DNA of 64,000 bases from Neckera pumila. Lineage: Eukaryota > Streptophyta > Bryopsida > Hypnales > Neckeraceae. A model generated the notes under the pieces. It was not told the origin of the DNA. It worked only from the letters and a program-made list of their open reading frames with translations, and made no database searches. Location: positions 4,709,823-4,773,822 of the forward strand of contig OZ018408.1 in NCBI GenBank assembly GCA_963969595.1. The letters are read 5' to 3'. Shown here one piece after another: positions 10,788 through 22,386 of this stretch. A program made the translations under genes and the position numbers. How positions within the stretch are numbered: the first letter of the stretch is position 1; every line of letters starts with the position of its first letter.

Positions 10788-13203
10788 GTGTGTACTTACA
10801 CTAAAAATTGTGCAGTTGCGGTGAGTTGCCCTAGGGTTAACTATACTAGTAACCATGTGTATGGGTGTGGAGAATTTTATAGCAACGCTCACAAAGGTTG
10901 CAAATGCCGAAAACATAGGATTGTGTTTGAAAACAGTGACAGTAGTGGCTATACAAAGATTGAATTTCAGGTACGAAACAACAACTTCATTCTTGAAATT
11001 TATGAAAGTCTTTTTTTTGGCTTGGTGATGAAGAGTTCTCATGACCAAACTGTTCAACATTTTTGTCAAAATGTTACAAATGAGGTGAGGTACGACATGT
11101 GAAACGGACATTCTACTTGTTGTTGCAATGGACAAAATTTGATTGGAGGACACAAGTAGTAGTAGCAATCGTGTACTTTGAGTCATTGATTAGTAATTTG
11201 TTGTGGAGTTGTGCAGTGTTAAAGATTTTTGGAGAAATTACAAGTGTTACATGATGGCAGCATATGGAAAGTCACAAATTCATTTTCAACAATTCAACGA
11301 TTCAAAAATGGGTAAAGTAGTACTCTATGTGGTCTTGGATGTATGTGCACTTGCTTGATAATAAAGTTGTAAAGTGTGAATTTAACAAATGCAAATGTGG
11401 TTGCAGGTAAAATTGTGGAAGTGTATGCCAAAATGTATGGGAAGGAGGTGCATTATGCAGCTGTTGTACGAGATGTATTGATGTACACAGAACAATTTTT
11501 TTTGTCAGAGTATGGTGTTGATGTGTCCAATCTAAGTGGCCTTCTTCACAAATTTGAAGATTTTGAAACATTTTCAAAGGATCCATTTGGCAAGACAGTT
11601 TGCGATATCATTAAGGCATTCTCTTCATTTCCTTTAATTTTTTTGATTATCCTTTTTCAATGTCCTGGATAGTATAAATGAAAGTTATTTTTGTTTGATG
11701 GTAGTAGTAGTAATGAATTTATGTTGTGTTGGTGTACAGGGAGAAGAAACAACAAGTGGTCAGGGTGGAAAAATGAAGTTGAAAGTAACAACGTATACTA
11801 TAAACGAAGATGTTGTTTTAGTAGAACCCGTTGTCATGCTAGAAGAAGTATTGGCCAAAAGTATTCATCTTGAAAAGTCACCTTCTACTTCCCAGCAAGA
11901 AGGAACAATTCCTCTTCCAAGTATTGAGGGAAGCACATCAAGCCAGGTAAAGAAAGACTATCACTATGGAATGTTGATGTTCATATGTACAGTATATGTA
12001 GATTTGGTAGGTTTCTACGATAATATTTTAGTATAAGACTCTAAAACATTTAGTGCACTTGATGAATTGTAAGAATTTATTTTATTTTCCCTTTTGACAT
12101 TTGTAGAAATAGATAGTGTGAATGAAATGTTGTTCCTTATAGCATGTACACGATTTTGGTGATTCTAGTAATCTAATATATTGTTTGTTTTATTTGTAGC
12201 TCATTTCACTGGATCCAGAGCAAAAGAATCAAAAATTAAAGGTTAGATCAAATTACTTGAGACAACTTAGAAGAGCTGGAAAACCATTGATAGATGAAAA
12301 TAACAAGTTTGTAGTAGAAATAGATGTCTTTGGGAATCCGAATGGTCGAGGGTATCGAGAGTTATTGCACGTGTTATCATGCAAAGCACAAAACACTTTT
12401 CCTCTTGGCATTGAAAATGCAAAGGTGCTAGGAAAAGCAATCCAATTAATCATTGATGCAGCACGAAATGCATTCTCTGGTGATTGGACAAATGATTGGG
12501 CAAAGAGAAAATTGAATCAAGTTATAAGAATAAGGAAACATAGAATAGTGAGCATGGTTAAATGTGGAGGCAAAATCTTGACACCTAATGAGAAGAAAGA
12601 CGTCAAAAAAATGATGAAGAATTCTAGTTTTATGGAGAAATTAAGAAGATTGACAGAAACAAGAAGGAAGATGGAGGCTGCCACTCGTGCTGGGCGTGGA
12701 GGATTTGTCCAAATCAAGCACCGATATGTAAGTTTCTGATGCTATAGTATAATGATTGATAACTAGCCTCATTATAATGACAAAGAGGAATGTCGGTTAC
12801 CAATGCATTAAAAAAAGTGTTGGTGTTGATAGAAAGGTAAACATGGCATCCTTCCCACTAATGAAAAAGTGAGGGAAATAGCTCAAACTGTAGCAGAATG
12901 GAAAAGTGAAGTGGAGTGAGGTGCACCAAAAAACGCGACCAATGGTAAGTACAATTCTTTCTTTTGGTCCTTGCTTGCAAATTGATCAGGCTTTCAGTGG
13001 ATCACAATACTCTAGAAGTTAATAATTTACCATACTGCATGTGTCTGTTGGATGCAGAGGGGATCGTATTCCAAAGCAAGTGAAGAAGGAAGTGTGTTAG
13101 TTCATGCCACAATACTACCATCAAAAGGTCATCAACATTGCTCGCAATGTCATCGAGAGAATATAAAAATACACGGTGTCCTGATAGAAATTCTTCTATC
13201 ATG
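10788..13203 (+). CDS. Unrecognised multi-exon gene inside the CACTA element
   Basis: I do not recognise the product. Candidate exons with good borders are about 10788-10970 (Cys-rich, donor CAG|GTACG), 11222-11310, 11406-11611, 11752-11946 (Ser/Thr-rich, donor CAG|GTAAAG), 12200-12727 (donor TAT|GTAAGT), 12838-12950 and 13058-13203. The 12200-12727 exon codes for a basic domain with LRQLRRAGKPL, NPNGRGYRELLHVL and TRAGRGGFVQIKHR. An in-frame TGA in the 12.9 kb exon suggests decay or a wrong border. It may be a TNPA-like transposon protein or a captured host gene; the basic Arg-rich tail faintly recalls plant En/Spm accessory proteins, which I cannot confirm. Exon order is inferred from frame and splice signals only. 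Confidence 0.45.
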
Positions 13204-13322
13204 TAAATATTAGATTTAATCTTTATTAACTCTATATACAATATTTAATAAAAGAAGTTTGATCGTAGTGAGAACCACGGTTATTAAAGGCAGTTTGCAC
13301 CTTATAGGCGCTCACTGTTCTT

Positions 13323-13512
13323 GTCACATGCACAGCTCAGGGGGGTAGGTAGCAGGTTGGTTGGTACAACTTTCCTGCCTCACTAGCGTGTCAAGCCGTG
13401 GGCCGTCCAAGATAATCAACGAGCCATCGGGATTCGAACCGGAATTGATGGATTTCGTGTTCAGACCAGCTGGCGACCTTTGACCACTGCTTCTCCAACC
13501 AACCAAGTCCAC
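13323..13512 (-). mobile_element. tRNA-derived SINE-like unit
   Basis: On the minus strand there is a box-B match GGTTCGAATCC (13440-13430) and, about 46 bases upstream of it, a box-A-like TGGTCAAAGG. The spacing fits an internal RNA polymerase III promoter. The ends do not pair into a tRNA acceptor stem, so this is a tRNA-derived repeat rather than a working tRNA. Confidence 0.5.
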
Positions 13513-16500
13513 AATTTGGCGATTGGCGATTTATTTTAGAACCTTTAGTACGACTTTACAGCATGTAGAGGCATTTGATAGGGATCTTAAGTAATCCCTT
13601 AGTTTTATTTTATTAAGTTCAGATTGGAGATGGTTTAAATATTGACCTTCTGATTAAATAAAATGGCTAAAGAATGCAGATATATGGTGGTGTGAAGAGG
13701 GCAAGAGAATATACTTATCTTTTGGATGGACTTTAAAGATAAGAGTATGGGCTGATGTGCTCCACTCTCACCTTAGAAAGGAGAAAAAGAAAGATAAGGA
13801 GATTTCTTGTGTGTGTGGGAGGTGTGTGTGTGTGTGGGTTTTTTTTGGGAGAACCAAATTTTGAGGAGAGATATCTCCATATGTATGAAAGATTTTTAAA
13901 TGAAAATTTGTGAGTTTATTCCTTGTGAAATTAGCTTTTCAAAATGAGTTTGCAAGCTTGATTTGAAGGATTATTGAGGGAGTTGTGATAGTTTGAAGGT
14001 AGAAAATTTGCGGTTATCCAACTAAGAGGAGCCGAGACTTTCGAGGCCTACAACGAATGGGTAGTAGTTTGAATTTGTATGAGATTTTGCGAGGTTAAAG
14101 ATTATGTGACTAGTTTTTCAAAAACTTATTATACTTCATAATTGAAGTATTTTCGAGGGAGATATGGAGATTTGAAGGTAGAGAGGTCTGCTGCCTTTAG
14201 AAAATGAAGGCTGAGACTTGTTCTGTCTATAGTATCTAGACAGTAGCTTAGAATGAGCTGAATTTTGGAGGAGTGTTAGTATATTTTGTTAGCTTTCCAA
14301 AAAGTTAAGATAATTAACATTTGAATTTGTAAGTCATCTATAGCATTAGTTTGAAGTTCAGAGATATTATGGAGTTAGTTTTCGGTTTTCTTGTTGTGTT
14401 TTTGAACACTTCAAGAATACAAGACAAGGAGAAATGAAGACTTGAAGACCCTTCTGTGTTGTGGTTTGTGGCCCAATTTGTTTATTTGTTATTCCTAGCT
14501 GGTTTTGGAGGTTAGTTTTTTTTTTTTCTGTATTGTAAACTTATTGCGGGCTCTGTGGGAATCCAAGAGTAGACCCATTTTGTGTTTGTGGCGACAAAGT
14601 GAGATTGATCACCCACATGGTCGATCTTATATGTTGTTCCCAATGGTGAGGTATGATTGCTGGTCACTGTGGGTTTGAAGTTTAGGAGTCCATCATCCGG
14701 ACGGCATCTCGTGTTATGCTGTCCCGTTTTATCCGTCCGAGGCCTCTGGATTCTTATTACCTACTTGACCGAACCCTGATCCGTTTAGAACCAACACATG
14801 ATAGGCCAACGGGGAGGAGTTTGAAGATCGAAGTCTGAAGATTGAAGACTGAAGATCAGAAGATACGAAGGTTGTTTGAAGTCCCTAGCTAACTTATCCC
14901 AATTGCAGCCAAATACCCTGTGTATTCCCTAAGCGCGCTCCTCTCAACCCGACAACGGTCATTCTTGTCTTCAGTGAAATTGTAGTAGGTTTCCAGAATA
15001 CCAAAAGGTAAATTGGCTACTTGTATTTGAGGGACTTGAACGAAATTTGGTGACCAAGGGTGAGTCTGTGCTCTTTTGGAAGGGTGATTTGTAGTCAAAA
15101 CAAACTTGGTTGAATCGATAAATTTTTTATGTTCAATTCTTAAATTGTTTCTTGTTGTTATTGTAATCATGACCACGAATTTTTCTGTAGTTGAACTTGC
15201 CATGAAGTCTGACAAGAAGCTGAGTCTTGGTTGGCGGAGCCTCAACTTGAGTTGCTTGTTTTGGAGGCCATGCATATTCCTTGTCAAAGCAATGACTATA
15301 TTAACTAGATTCTAAGGGAATTTGGTTCTACTTCAATTGTTTCATGATGGATGTTAAGGTAAATTATTTTTTTTCTTCTTTTGTTGTTCATTCTTAACTT
15401 TAAAGGAATAAAGAGCTTGTATTGGACGTACCTCATATTTGTACTGTAATAGCAAATAATACACTTTAGAGTAGCATATTTTTACAGCTTTATTGTGTGT
15501 TACTATCCATCTTCTTTGTAATAAGCGACAAATTTTGGAGATTCACATGTTGAGCTGTCCTTTACGGTTAATCCGGGATGCTTGAGTTGTTAGATCTCAA
15601 GTCTAGAGCTTTATTGCATTAGGGTCAAATGGCATACGTGCGCGTGAACTTGAAGGGAGACAGGTGTCCTCCAGAGAAGGACTCCTTGTATGTCAAGTCT
15701 ATCACGAGTAAGCTCTAGTGGATAGGTACTGTTATAACATGCAGCAGTTCTATGTAGATTGGAGAATTAAGGAAATTTGCGCTTGAATGTTGTGGTTGTG
15801 ATTAGGCCGTGCGTGCGTTTGATTTCTTGTAGTAAGCGCTTCATGAAGATTGTTTTTGTTTAAAATCACCCTGGTGGTTGAGTTAGAATGAGTTGCGTTT
15901 GTTTGTTGTTTGTTTGTTTGTTTGTTTGTTTGTTTGTTTGTTTGAATTGGAAGGTTGTTTTTGTAATATTTGCATTTCTTCGAACGAACTAATGTTGCTG
16001 TGTATGAATTTTGGACAGTGGTGTGGGACGAATCTGCTAAAATAGGTGAAGCAGTTAAAGGTACCAAGGTGCTGGGCTATGTTACCAGAGAAGGCATTAT
16101 GTAGATGTAGGACTGAAGATTTGTAGATGGATAATTGGATATTGTGAAAGGATTTAGGATATTGGTATTCAATTTTGATGTACATTTGGGTGCCTTATGT
16201 TCCTTCTCTAGGAAATGAAATCAACAAGAAAACTTCATTTTTTCATTTGCAAAGACCACAAATTGACATGATTTTTGGCATGGAAGAAATCTATATTTTT
16301 CGGTGATTTCAAAACCTTAAATCTAAATCATGTGAAGACTTTTGATGCTAACATCTTCATTTTGAAAGGATTATTAAATTCAAAATCTATAGAAACGAGA
16401 CATTCAAGTGTTATAATCTATAATGTTGAAGACAAGAATCTACAATTTGGAGTGATATAAAAATCCAAAATGTGCCTAGAAAAAGACTCCCAAAATTAAA

Positions 16501-16740
16501 AATCTTTGTCCTTGTAAGAGTCCAAACTCCTAAATGTAAGCACTTGTAAGATTTTTCTAAATTGAACTTTACACCATGCAGACATTTTATACTTGAAGAT
16601 CACAATCCTAAAAAACATTTTGAAGTTGAGATGTACATTATGCAAATAATTGGAAAACAAAACTCATATGTTGAATTTTATTTGAACTACAAGAAATCTT
16701 CACTCCACACTGGTTCCAAGAAGTTAAGATGTACACCACA
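13513..16740. other. Interior of CACTA element with simple repeats, no gene seen
   Basis: It contains a GT-rich tract at about 13808-13840, a poly-T tract near 14517-14528 and a (GTTT)n microsatellite. ORFs here (for example 14889-15287 minus and 15883-16185 minus) have low complexity or no conserved feature, and I do not call them genes. Confidence 0.5.
15896..15943. repeat. (GTTT)n microsatellite
   Basis: About a dozen units of GTTT with one interruption. It creates the apparent Asn-Lys-Gln-Thr repeats of the antisense ORFs. Confidence 0.9.
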
Positions 16741-16868
16741 AACATGTTGAAATGACATTTTCAAAATGTCATTTAAACTTGCATGTTGAAATGACATCAA
16801 AAAAATGTCATTTAAACTTGCATGTTGAAATGACATCAAAAAAATGTCATTTAAAATGTCATTTCAAC
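16741..16868. repeat. Right subterminal repeats of the CACTA element
   Basis: Three near-identical, roughly 38-base units each contain CATGTTGAAATGACAT followed by its inverse ATGTCATTT. They lie directly inside the right terminal repeat and mirror the left subterminal array. Confidence 0.7.
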
Positions 16869-16889
16869 CACCCTTTTGCACTAGTAATT

Positions 16890-17545
16890 ATTTTGCAAAA
16901 AGAGGATGGGTCTTAGGTTATAAGTTGCTTGCCAAGTTCCATACAGTAGACTGTTTGCATTCAGATTTTGGGCTTCCCAACGTATTGAAGCAAACTTTCT
17001 GAACTCCACCGAACTAATCAGCCTTTAGAAAAGATTAGTGATAAAGATTAGTGACTAGTATACTTCTAAATTTGGCTTCTAAGAGAGTAGTGTAAATTCT
17101 AGCGAATCTTCTGCAACAATAGTGAGAAGCTGCTGTGTGCAAGCACTTCTATGCGTGCATCATTTTGGAAGCAACTCGTTTCATGGAAAACATGCACAAG
17201 AATCACCAAGAACATGCACAATGTGGAAATAGGTATTCAGGGAAAACCATGAATTTGACCCGGATGTGCCAAAAAGTGAGTGCCAAATCATATAAAAAAG
17301 AATTGTTCATATACATCAATCTCTTTCACAATAAAGATCAAAACATCGTCTATGTGCTAAAAATGTGACTCAAATTTCTGAGTGTCTGTACATTAAATAG
17401 ACCAGATATACATCTATTCAAGTGTTTCAATGTCTCCTTTAGACCATCATTGAATCACACTTTGAACCTACTTTCAATCATACTTTTACACGCATTGATG
17501 TCCTTTGAATCTTCTTTACATATCTAGCAATATACAGAACACTAG
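16890..17545. repeat. Array flank left of copy B
   Basis: It continues the unit interrupted at 5352. It is shared almost base for base with 28450-29125 and 37770-38404, the flanks of copies D and F, and is more diverged in front of C and E. No conserved ORF. Confidence 0.6.
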
Positions 17546-18280
17546 CTAGTAGGCCATGAATGCCGGTGGTGAGGGAGCCTCTCTCTCGTTATTCAAACCA
17601 GCCTCAATTAAATCCAAATACTTTGCTTCTTCAACACTCAAAGCCGGAAACAACTCCTCGCCAAGCTCAAGGGCATAAATCCAAGCATCCACAGGTGCTT
17701 GAATTTGCTCACTAATATCATCATCGTAAGAATTTGGTGCGCGTAGATCCACAGGTGCTTGCATTTGTTCACTAATATCATCATCATAAGAGTTTGGTGC
17801 CATCCATGGATCCACAGGTGCTTGCATTTGCCCGCTAATATCATCAAAAGGAGAAGAGTTTGGTGCCAGGCCAAGCTTCGGGCGATCACTGGGAGGTGGC
17901 CTTTGGTAGGACGATGTATGCACCAGGCGCCTTTTTTGGCCACTCCCCCTCAAGCGCATTTGGAATTGTTGCCCACAACTCAAGCACTCGAAGCGAGGTT
18001 GTGAGAGATTCGATTTGTTGTAGTATTTGAAGGGCGCATTGTCAGCCACACCGCAACAACGGCACTCTCTTGACAAGCCCTTTAGTTCTGGAGGATCCAC
18101 GTTCCGCTGCTTGGCGTAGGTCCTGCTTTGCGGCCGGCAGTGGGAGCCCATGGTGAAGAACTTTTCGCAATTGCGACATTGGTACCGTGGTTGGGTCCGC
18201 TTTCCGTTTTCATAATACTTGAATAGGTTCTGAGTGGATTCAATGCCACAGTGGTAGCAAAGCGTACAGGGTTTCACCAT
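17546..18280 (-). CDS. Double Dof-like zinc-finger protein, copy B
   Basis: A 244-residue protein read from ATG 18280-18278. Finger 1 starts at CYHCG (ligands C8, C11, C35, C38) and finger 2 at CRCCG (C73, C76, C99, C102). Both carry the Dof-like KYY and QPR cores (QPRYQ and LSQPRF). A basic linker follows, then three C-terminal acidic repeats ([12 protein letters not shown] type) and a conserved tail with [23 protein letters not shown]. Dof proteins are plant transcription factors with a single finger; two in tandem is atypical. An in-frame upstream ATG at 18385 would add 35 hydrophobic residues, but that extension is not kept in C, E or F. All eight ligands are present, so this copy looks functional. 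Confidence 0.85.
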   Translation of the reverse strand: MVKPCTLCYHCGIESTQNLFKYYENGKRTQPRYQCRNCEKFFTMGSHCRPQSRTYAKQRNVDPPELKGLSRECRCCGVADNAPFKYYNKSNLSQPRFECLSCGQQFQMRLRGSGQKRRLVHTSSYQRPPPSDRPKLGLAPNSSPFDDISGQMQAPVDPWMAPNSYDDDISEQMQAPVDLRAPNSYDDDISEQIQAPVDAWIYALELGEELFPALSVEEAKYLDLIEAGLNNEREAPSPPAFMAY

Positions 18281-18532
18281 CGTACAGAATGATGCAAGAC
18301 AGTCTCTGAGGAAACTTAAGAAGGAAACGAAGCTGGAAGGGATGCAGGAAGTAGCGGAAAAAGGCAGAAGCGAGGGAAGGTACACTAAGAACGGAGAGCC
18401 TGGAGGTCCCAGAATTAATACGTGGGTGGGAAGAGACTAAACTTAAGCAAGCTACGCTCTGAGAAATGAAGGAGATCGTGGACTAATCGAAGGCAGAAGA
18501 GAAGTGCGAGCAGAGTGGGAGCAGGCCCTCAC

Positions 18533-18669
18533 TATTTATACTTGGGGAAGGGAGGGGCGGTGTGTGGAGTACGGAACACGCTTCGGCTTCGTATTGGGTA
18601 TTGCTGGCACTTTCTTGATCGTTGGATTTGGTATGTCCGAGGGCGATGGGATCATCGGTTCCTAGGAAC
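18533..18669 (-). promoter_or_regulatory. Promoter of copy B: TATA box and palindrome
   Basis: Minus-strand TATAAATA at 18540-18533 and GTTCCTAGGAAC at 18658-18669, 118 bases upstream of it. Same layout as the other copies. Confidence 0.6.
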
Positions 18670-18717
18670 TGAATTGCATGATGGTCCTTCAATTGCGTTG
18701 AGGCTTCGGAGAGGTTG

Positions 18718-20087
18718 GGTGTCCCAAGTTTCAGGAATTCTAAACACCAGTTCCTGTCAATTCTTGGTGCTCCGATCACAACTAAAGTATCCATTACGCA
18801 CACTGAATTGACATCGTTAGTACATGAATGCTCAGAATCCGCGGTCCATTGTGCATTCAGGTCACTTTGATTGCAGCACAGAGGACAGAAAACCCCGTTT
18901 GCAATCGGAGCTTTGCGACACCAGACCACAGCCACAGAAGAATCTGCACTGCAGGTAATTATCTGCTCACAAAACAAAAACCATCGAATGTAAACATGAC
19001 CATAGTGTTTCTTGTTCAATTCACCTCCGGAAGATCACCAGAAATTACCAAGGCGTGATCAACCCCGCCTACCCGCAAGCTCCATGGAAAAAACGTAGAA
19101 ACACATCGGACAGTCTATATTTACACCAAGTTTCCAAATTTGAGTTAACTTTGCTGAACCCAAATCACTCTAGAATGATCCACAGGAGACCACAATCGAC
19201 CACCTACTTAAACTGAAACGAGGGTGGTAAATGGGCCATGTCATGCACCAAATGGTAGACGTAATGAAGCTCCAGGCTACTTTTATTTCATTAATTTACT
19301 ACAGGCTGAGGTCAAGCTTTACGGAAGGCATCTTGTGGAGATGTGGGCTCAGTCACGAACGTGTGCAGATTCCTTGGGCCTAGCTAGAGAAGAGGTCATT
19401 GCAGATTCCAGATACACTCCAAGAATTATCCCTAATTTGACTCTCCAGAACCAATACCAACAAGTGTACCAGAGATGACTCTGTTTTCGAGAGCGGTTCA
19501 GTTTTGATACCTGCATCGAAATCTGGTTTGATTGCGGATTCAGCTCAAGTGTCGGCCACAATATACGTCAACCACCGACCTGCAACCCAATGCTACAGGA
19601 TGTTAGCACCAAACAAGAAATCTCACGCCCTCACTTGCTAATCAAGGAAATGCTCCCAAACCCTATTCAATCCTAAACTTATATTCTGCAACAAGCAACG
19701 ACTGTTCCTTGTTCAGTATATGTAGAAAACGACATTACCAGTCATTCCCAGGAACCTTCGCTCACTCTCGGATGTAATTAGCTATGACCATCCCAACTTT
19801 CAGGAATTCTAAGACACCAGTTCCTGCCAATTTTTGGTGCTCCGATCACAAATTAAAATATCTATTAAATACATTCAATTGACACCGTTAGTACGTGAAT
19901 GATCAGAATCCGCGGTCCATTGTGCATTCAGGTCAATTTGCTTGCAGGACAGAGGACAAAACCCCTAAATCCTATAATCTTGCCCGATCACAGGACATTG
20001 CAATCGCCTCTACTAAGATGAAAATTTTCAGGATAGAAAACGAACTGAGTACAAGAAAGAGATTTCTGGATACCGGGATTAGTTAAT
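18718..20087. repeat. Flank of copy B with internal direct repeats around a 0.9 kb unique insert
   Basis: The block 18718-18895 is repeated at 19795-19965 (landmarks TTTCAGGAATTCTAA, GAATCCGCGGTCCATTGTG). Between them, 18896-19794 is found nowhere else in the window. The insert has a 58-residue frame around LYGRHLVEMWAQSRTCADS after a plausible splice acceptor (about 19306), which I do not recognise. It could be a captured gene fragment. Confidence 0.5.
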
Positions 20088-20672
20088 ATATGTCGGTGAC
20101 AGCAAGAGGGCCATGGACAAGTACACTTCCGAGATCTTCATGGGAGGCCGCAACACAATCGTGATGCACAACACCTGCGAGGACTCGTTGTTGCCAGTCC
20201 CCCTTATCTTGGACTTGGTGTTATTGGCTGAGCTCTGTACCCGCATTCAGTTCAAGGAAGACGGAGAGGTAACACCTTTTTCCCCAAGAGACCAAGAACA
20301 TGTTTTTTCGAATCAATGATGTTTAGGTCATATGTGGACTTTCTAGTGTTCAAATTTCTCGGTTAAATCGACCAGATGTTGCATTTCGAAACGTAATCCT
20401 GGTTGTAGGAATGCTTCTGGGTTTCTTTTGCATTTACTTTTGCATCGTAACACCTAGGCACTAATTTAATGCAATCCTGGATATTGCAAGAGAAGCTGCA
20501 TTCTTTCCACCCAGTGGCGACTCTTCTCAGCTACCTCACCAAGGCACCCCTTGTGCCTCCCGGTACCCCGGTGGTGAACGCCTTGGCAAAGCAGAGGGCG
20601 ATGTTGGAGAATATCATGCGTGCTTGCATTGGGCTGTCCCCTGACAACAACATGATGCTGGAGTACAAGTGA
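20088..20672 (+). pseudogene. MIPS: MIPS 3' fragment (last two exons)
   Basis: The first exon (about 20088-20268) encodes [20 protein letters not shown], then a [14 protein letters not shown] segment and a [15 protein letters not shown] segment. After an intron, 20493-20672 encodes [20 protein letters not shown] and ends in MLEYK and a stop. These are the C-terminal segments of plant myo-inositol-3-phosphate synthase, which converts glucose 6-phosphate to inositol phosphate with NAD. The N-terminal NAD-binding part is absent. The breakpoint is sharp, at TTAGTTAAT|A, where array flank sequence meets the exon. The frame is intact, but no promoter or start belongs to it. Confidence 0.9.
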
Positions 20673-22386
20673 TTTTGGAGACGCCGCAGCAGCAGCGGCC
20701 TAGGTCCAGCTCCTGACGTTCCTTCGTGACAAGAAACGGAACCTAAAACTACTCAGGTGTATACTATCTGTGACCAACACCGTTTCCCCCTTCCCTTTGT
20801 GGACTTTCTGATCTTCCAACTGAAGGAGATTGCATGCGTTCATGTCTATTTGTTTCGTAGTTGAAGAACGATCATGGTTCTACTGCGGCTGGCAAGGGGG
20901 CAAGACTGTCGATCCAGTAGACGATAGGTGGGTATATTTTAGTCAGGACCTTTCTGCTTAATATTGATGGCTTTGCTTCATTTTGTAATTCGACACTTGG
21001 GCTTTCAGATGAAATATATTCTTGCAGTTGTGAAGGAAATGCTGACGTTGAACAGAAGGTGTAAGCCCTTGGATTGAAATTGTTAGTCAATGTGTTCCGG
21101 TCGTGTAGCTGGATACAAGCAAGTATTCAGATGTTATACTCAGGAAGGATTATATTATCCCTGATGTCTCGTCTTTGGAAGGGCAACCCTAGGAGAGCCA
21201 GGTTCCTGGATGGTGACTTTGTGTTAGTTCTGAGGATTTGGGTTTCAGGGAATCCGAGCTTCTAGTCTAGTTCTTGTTGCTTAGATTTGGACTAGGGGGT
21301 TGTTTGTGCACCACTATTTGAGCACTCATGTGGAAGCTGCCAACTCTACTGAGGAGCTATTCTAGCTGCAACTGCATCCTCACTTCCTTTCAAACCAGTT
21401 CCTGTGTTCAGAGCAAGTATTACGGAGTATTTGGTAGAGTTCTAGTCACTGATCTGAAGCTCAATTCATAGGAAGCACATGCGCAATGCCGTCGTATCAT
21501 TTTACACCGGTGTCATTTCTTTCTAAGTTCACCTGAGCTTTACTTTGCAACAAGCGAACGTCTATCTTGATTGCTTGCTCCAGTGGCGATGTTTCTGAAC
21601 GTTTTGATTATGGGTACATAAGCAATATTCAGAGGCTGTATGGGTTTGCGGTTTGTAACTTGCTTGTCAAGTTCAATACTGTACTCTCTCTGGGCTGAGA
21701 TTTTGGGCTTCGCAACATGTTGAAGCAAACTTTCTTAACACCATTGAACTAATCTGCCTCCATGAAAGACTAGTGATGAAAATTAGTGATTACCGTACTT
21801 CTAAATTTGACTTCTAAGAGAGTAGTGTAAATTTTGGCGATTCTTCTGAAACTTTAGTGAGAAGGTGCTCCGTGCAAGCACTTCTGTGCGCGCATCATTC
21901 CGGAAACATCTCGTTTAATGGATTGCAGACATAAAAATCACTGAGCACATGCATAATGAGGAATCAGGTATCCAGAGAAAATCACTAATTGACCTGGATG
22001 TGCCAGAAAGACTGCCAAATCAGAAAGAGTGCTATAAAATGGAACCGATAATATACATCAATCTATTTCACAGTGAAGATCAAAATATCAGCCATGCGCT
22101 AAATATGTGACGCAAATTTCTTCAACTGTATGTGGCTGTACATCATATAGACAAGGTACACATCTGTTCAAATGTTTCAGTGTGTTCAGTGAATCAGACT
22201 GTGAACCTACTTTCAATCATAGTTTTACAGGCGATTTCTAAGTAACGCATTAATTTCATTCGAATCTTCTTTACGTTGCTAACAACATACGGACAGAAGA
22301 CTTGGCAGCCATTGCAAAACCATTGCAATCTAGCCTTCTGCACTAAGCTAGTGGCCCATGAATGTGATTCAACTCATCTGAGTCCT
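20673..22386. repeat. MIPS 3' flank and array spacer before copy C
   Basis: The MIPS 3' flank (about 20780-21290) is followed by the spacer beginning GAGCACTCATGTGGAAGCTG and the downstream region of copy C. It is almost identical to 31390-32920. No conserved ORF. Confidence 0.6.

Larger units (their letters stand above)
5353..16886. mobile_element. 11.5 kb CACTA-superfamily DNA transposon
   Basis: The left end reads CACTAGTGCAAAAGGGTGG and the right end is its inverse complement, with one change at the outermost base (TAGTA for TAGTG). A 3-base target duplication ATT flanks it (5350-5352 and 16887-16889). The paralogous unit at about 37755 provides the empty site, reading straight through GCCATGCATCATTTCGC. 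CACTA elements carry subterminal repeats, and these are present at both ends. No TNP2-type transposase was recognised, so it appears non-autonomous. Cargo: a decayed LINE, an unrecognised multi-exon gene and a SINE-like unit. Confidence 0.85.

Noticed and set aside
13323..13512. Functional tRNA gene on the minus strand
   Set aside because: Box B is perfect, but the flanks do not form an acceptor stem and there is no clear anticodon loop; a SINE-like derivative fits better.
15750..16185. Minus-strand ORFs with Asn-Lys-Gln-Thr repeats
   Set aside because: Created by translation of the (GTTT)n microsatellite.
16741..16868. Regularly spaced repeats resembling a CRISPR array
   Set aside because: The spacers are not unique, the repeats are palindromic subterminal units of a CACTA transposon, and the DNA is a plant nuclear genome.
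5353..16886. TNP2-type transposase in the CACTA element
   Set aside because: I looked for the usual TNP2 signatures on both strands and saw none; the only frames are the LINE relic and the unknown gene.
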